A stretch of DNA of 64,000 nt from positions 88,621 through 152,620 of the forward strand of contig KB301235.1 in NCBI GenBank assembly GCA_000328365.1, written 5' to 3'. This DNA is from Capitella teleta (taxonomy: Eukaryota; Annelida; Polychaeta; Capitellidae). Made by a program: the position numbers and the translations under genes. The notes beneath the pieces are model-generated. The model was not told the origin of the DNA and did no database searches. It saw nothing but the letters and a program-made list of their open reading frames with translations. The stretch's first letter is position 1; each line of letters opens with the position of its first letter. Below, in pieces: positions 62,185 to 64,000 of the stretch.

Positions 62185-62450
62185 TCACGTTGCGACTGTA
62201 TACAGCTTCATTTGCTCATTGACGTCATCCATCGTGTCCACTCCAAACTTTTCCTTCTGTTTCTCCATCAGAGTAAAGATGGCCGCCAGTTGCTGGCGCT
62301 GAATTTCACGTTCTTTGATTTTGGTCTCCGCGTCCATTGCCTTCTCGGCTTCCTCCAAAGCGATGCGCTGCTGAGTTTTGCGGATTTCTGCTGGAATGTG
62401 ACTGCAGTACTCCAGAGGGTCAATGTCCTTCTTCACGGTCACATCCGAAT
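62185..62450 (-). CDS. MXRA7-like protein, last coding exon
   Basis: On the minus strand the exon follows a TTTTCTCACCTCAG acceptor at 62451-62452. It reads SDSDVTVKKDIDPLEYCSHI, a helical Glu/Lys/Gln-rich stretch (EIRKTQQRIALEEAEKAMDA), then QRQQLAAIFTLMEKQKEKFG and DDVNEQMKLY before TVAT and a stop. The end matches the C-terminus of vertebrate matrix-remodelling-associated protein 7 (QLAAIFKLM, then a Phe-Gly and QEQLRLY), recalled from memory rather than searched. In vertebrates that protein has an N-terminal membrane segment and a poorly understood role. Upstream exons lie beyond 62,517 or outside the window. Confidence 0.75.
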
Positions 62451-63085
62451 CTGAGGTGAGAAAAGAGGAAGAATAAATCAGAGCAAAAAGGGAATAGACG
62501 TGGAAGATGAGACTCATTATTGGTGATATGTAGCAGCATGTTCAAGGGCATATAGGTCAGCGATGTTGTGGAAAAATGGAAACTAAACCAATAACATCAT
62601 TATATGCAAATGTGGCTCATTATGCACAAGGAAACCAGCGCCTGCAAACAGCAAGTCACGAACTCATAACTGACAACCACCGACAAGCAAATGAGCCACG
62701 CATGAAGGCAATTCACATCGATAATTACACAGAATAATGACAATAGCATAGACGCACATGAGAGTGCTGTGCTTGGAATTCATAGGAACAGACGCAGAAA
62801 TACTGAATATCATAAGATAAAAAGGAAAATAGATGCATTAAGCTATGAAAATATACACTGAGTAATAATGCTGTATGCATGCGTCAAGCTACTGAAAAAC
62901 ATGAATACAGGCCATGAAATTTTTAAAACCTCTGCATTTCGGGGTAAACTCTGTTGTTAAATGCATCGAAAGAGATCATGAGACTTGAGTCTTCAACACT
63001 ATAGAATAGGGATACAATCCACAATTATACTGCACATTTTTCTGGTGTAAACTTTATTATGTGGTCAGATCCGTAAAATACACCT

Positions 63086-63145
63086 ATGGGGTGTTATATT
63101 ATATACACGCATAAATGCGTGTATATAATATAACACGTGCCCCAT
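63086..63145. repeat. Near-perfect long hairpin
   Basis: The arm GTGTTATATTATATACACGC and its continuation pair perfectly with the complement over 22 bases around a two-base AA loop. The stem extends with a further ATGGGG/CCCCAT pair after a three-base bulge. It is AT-rich and cruciform-prone. Confidence 0.85.
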
Positions 63146-63232
63146 CCCTTCCTAAGTCCCTAGCTAGCATAACTATGCAATTCCCAGCTAGCAGAGTAGC
63201 CTTCCTTAGATGTAATTCTAATTACTATTATT

Positions 63233-63579
63233 TAGGGATGCACGGAGTTCCGAATTCCGACTCCGGCTGTCCGGAATCCGGGTCATTTCCCTGAGTTCCG
63301 GTTCTGGTAAAAATCGCCTATGGTCCCGGAACTCGCCGCCGGATTTTGTGCACACAAGAGAAAAAAAAAAAAATTGTATCATCAATTCTGTGTTAGAGCA
63401 AGACATTACGTAACACCTGATGCGTGCGACTGAAGAGTCCGGAGGTTAAAGTTAAAGCAACTGGCGCCGATTCAGAAACTTCGAGCTTTGTTCCTTCAAT
63501 TGATTGCGTAATCCCTCTGATTTCCTAAACATCCTATCGTTCCGGGTTTCCGGCAAATTCTAAGTTCCGTGCATCCCTA
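63233..63579. mobile_element. hAT-like MITE (about 347 bases)
   Basis: It begins TAGGGATGCACGG and ends with the complement CCGTGCATCCCTA, the classic hAT terminus. The flanks are an imperfect 8-base duplication, CTATTATT and CTAATAAT. The interior has repeated TTCCG words and no open frame of note. Confidence 0.85.
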
Positions 63580-64000
63580 CTAATAATTAGCACTAAATTG
63601 TTAATGCCGTTATTGCATAGCATCACCTGCGTACAGAGAATTAAGGTGCACGTAAATATCCTCTGAACGCATCGGTTACCGTGGTAATCCCCCACAGGTA
63701 CCAATAGGTGGCTTTGCTACACGCATCCCTCATAAGCAAGCCTAGACAACGATCCCTGATCGATACGAAAGGGGGAGATGAAAAATCCATTAGCTGACAT
63801 CATGCACAGTCATCAATTACTGCGAATCATTGAACATTAAGCCTCCGGAGTCGATCGTGAGGAGAGAAAGAAGGATTAGTTCATTTAAAGAGGCTTCAGT
63901 TTAGATTTCCCGATCGGTGAAGCAAATGATTATGTACTTTGATATATCATTTTTTTTTTTGCGATGAAGAGCCAAGAATATACAGGTACATGTAGATGAC

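Larger units (their letters stand above)
62453..64000 (-). other. Upstream intron of the MXRA7-like gene
   Basis: No further exon was recognised. It contains the perfect hairpin at 63086 and the hAT-like MITE at 63233. The final 400 bases show nothing I can identify. Confidence 0.55.

Noticed and set aside
1-64000. CRISPR arrays, operons, ribosome-binding sites or other prokaryotic systems
   Set aside because: The window is intron-bearing animal DNA. The microsatellites and tandem repeats lack the spacer structure of CRISPR arrays.

Overview
The window is nuclear DNA of an animal, most likely a bilaterian invertebrate. The reasons are spliced host genes with GT-AG introns (several only 50-70 bases long and T-rich), a eukaryotic tRNA-Thr, and decayed LINEs and cut-and-paste transposons. 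I could not place the phylum.

Three host genes are visible. (1) Plus strand, about 6.8-39 kb: a neuronal adhesion receptor of the IGSF9/Turtle family. The first visible exon is Ig domain 2, so Ig1 and the usual signal peptide must lie upstream of base 1. The exons then run Ig2, a 24-base microexon, Ig3, Ig4, Ig5 (two exons), FN3-1 (two exons), a linker exon, FN3-2 (two exons), the membrane exon and a short cytoplasmic tail. All junction phases agree and the chain gives 677 codons plus a stop without the microexon. An in-frame ATG with a signal-peptide-like sequence directly joined to the Ig4 exon suggests a second, internal promoter. (2) Plus strand, 56.9-61.1 kb: a complete nine-exon PREP/PKNOX TALE-homeobox gene of 459 codons. 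(3) Minus strand, 62.2 kb and up: the last exon of an MXRA7-like gene, tail-to-tail with PREP.

The 39-51 kb stretch between the adhesion gene and PREP is repeat-rich. It holds a tRNA-Thr gene and a decayed copy either side of a 50-N gap, two non-autonomous pogo-like elements, pieces of at least three LINE families, a Ty3/gypsy-like fossil, a Merlin (ISXO2-like) transposase piece and a pogo-like transposase piece. The protein-derived pieces from 44.3 to 50.3 kb all read on the minus strand.

Points worth a second look are the microexon, the internal start at Ig4, the alternative C-termini of the adhesion receptor, and a 12-base word, TCATAACGCACT, that recurs far more often than chance would give, mostly in introns of the adhesion gene.
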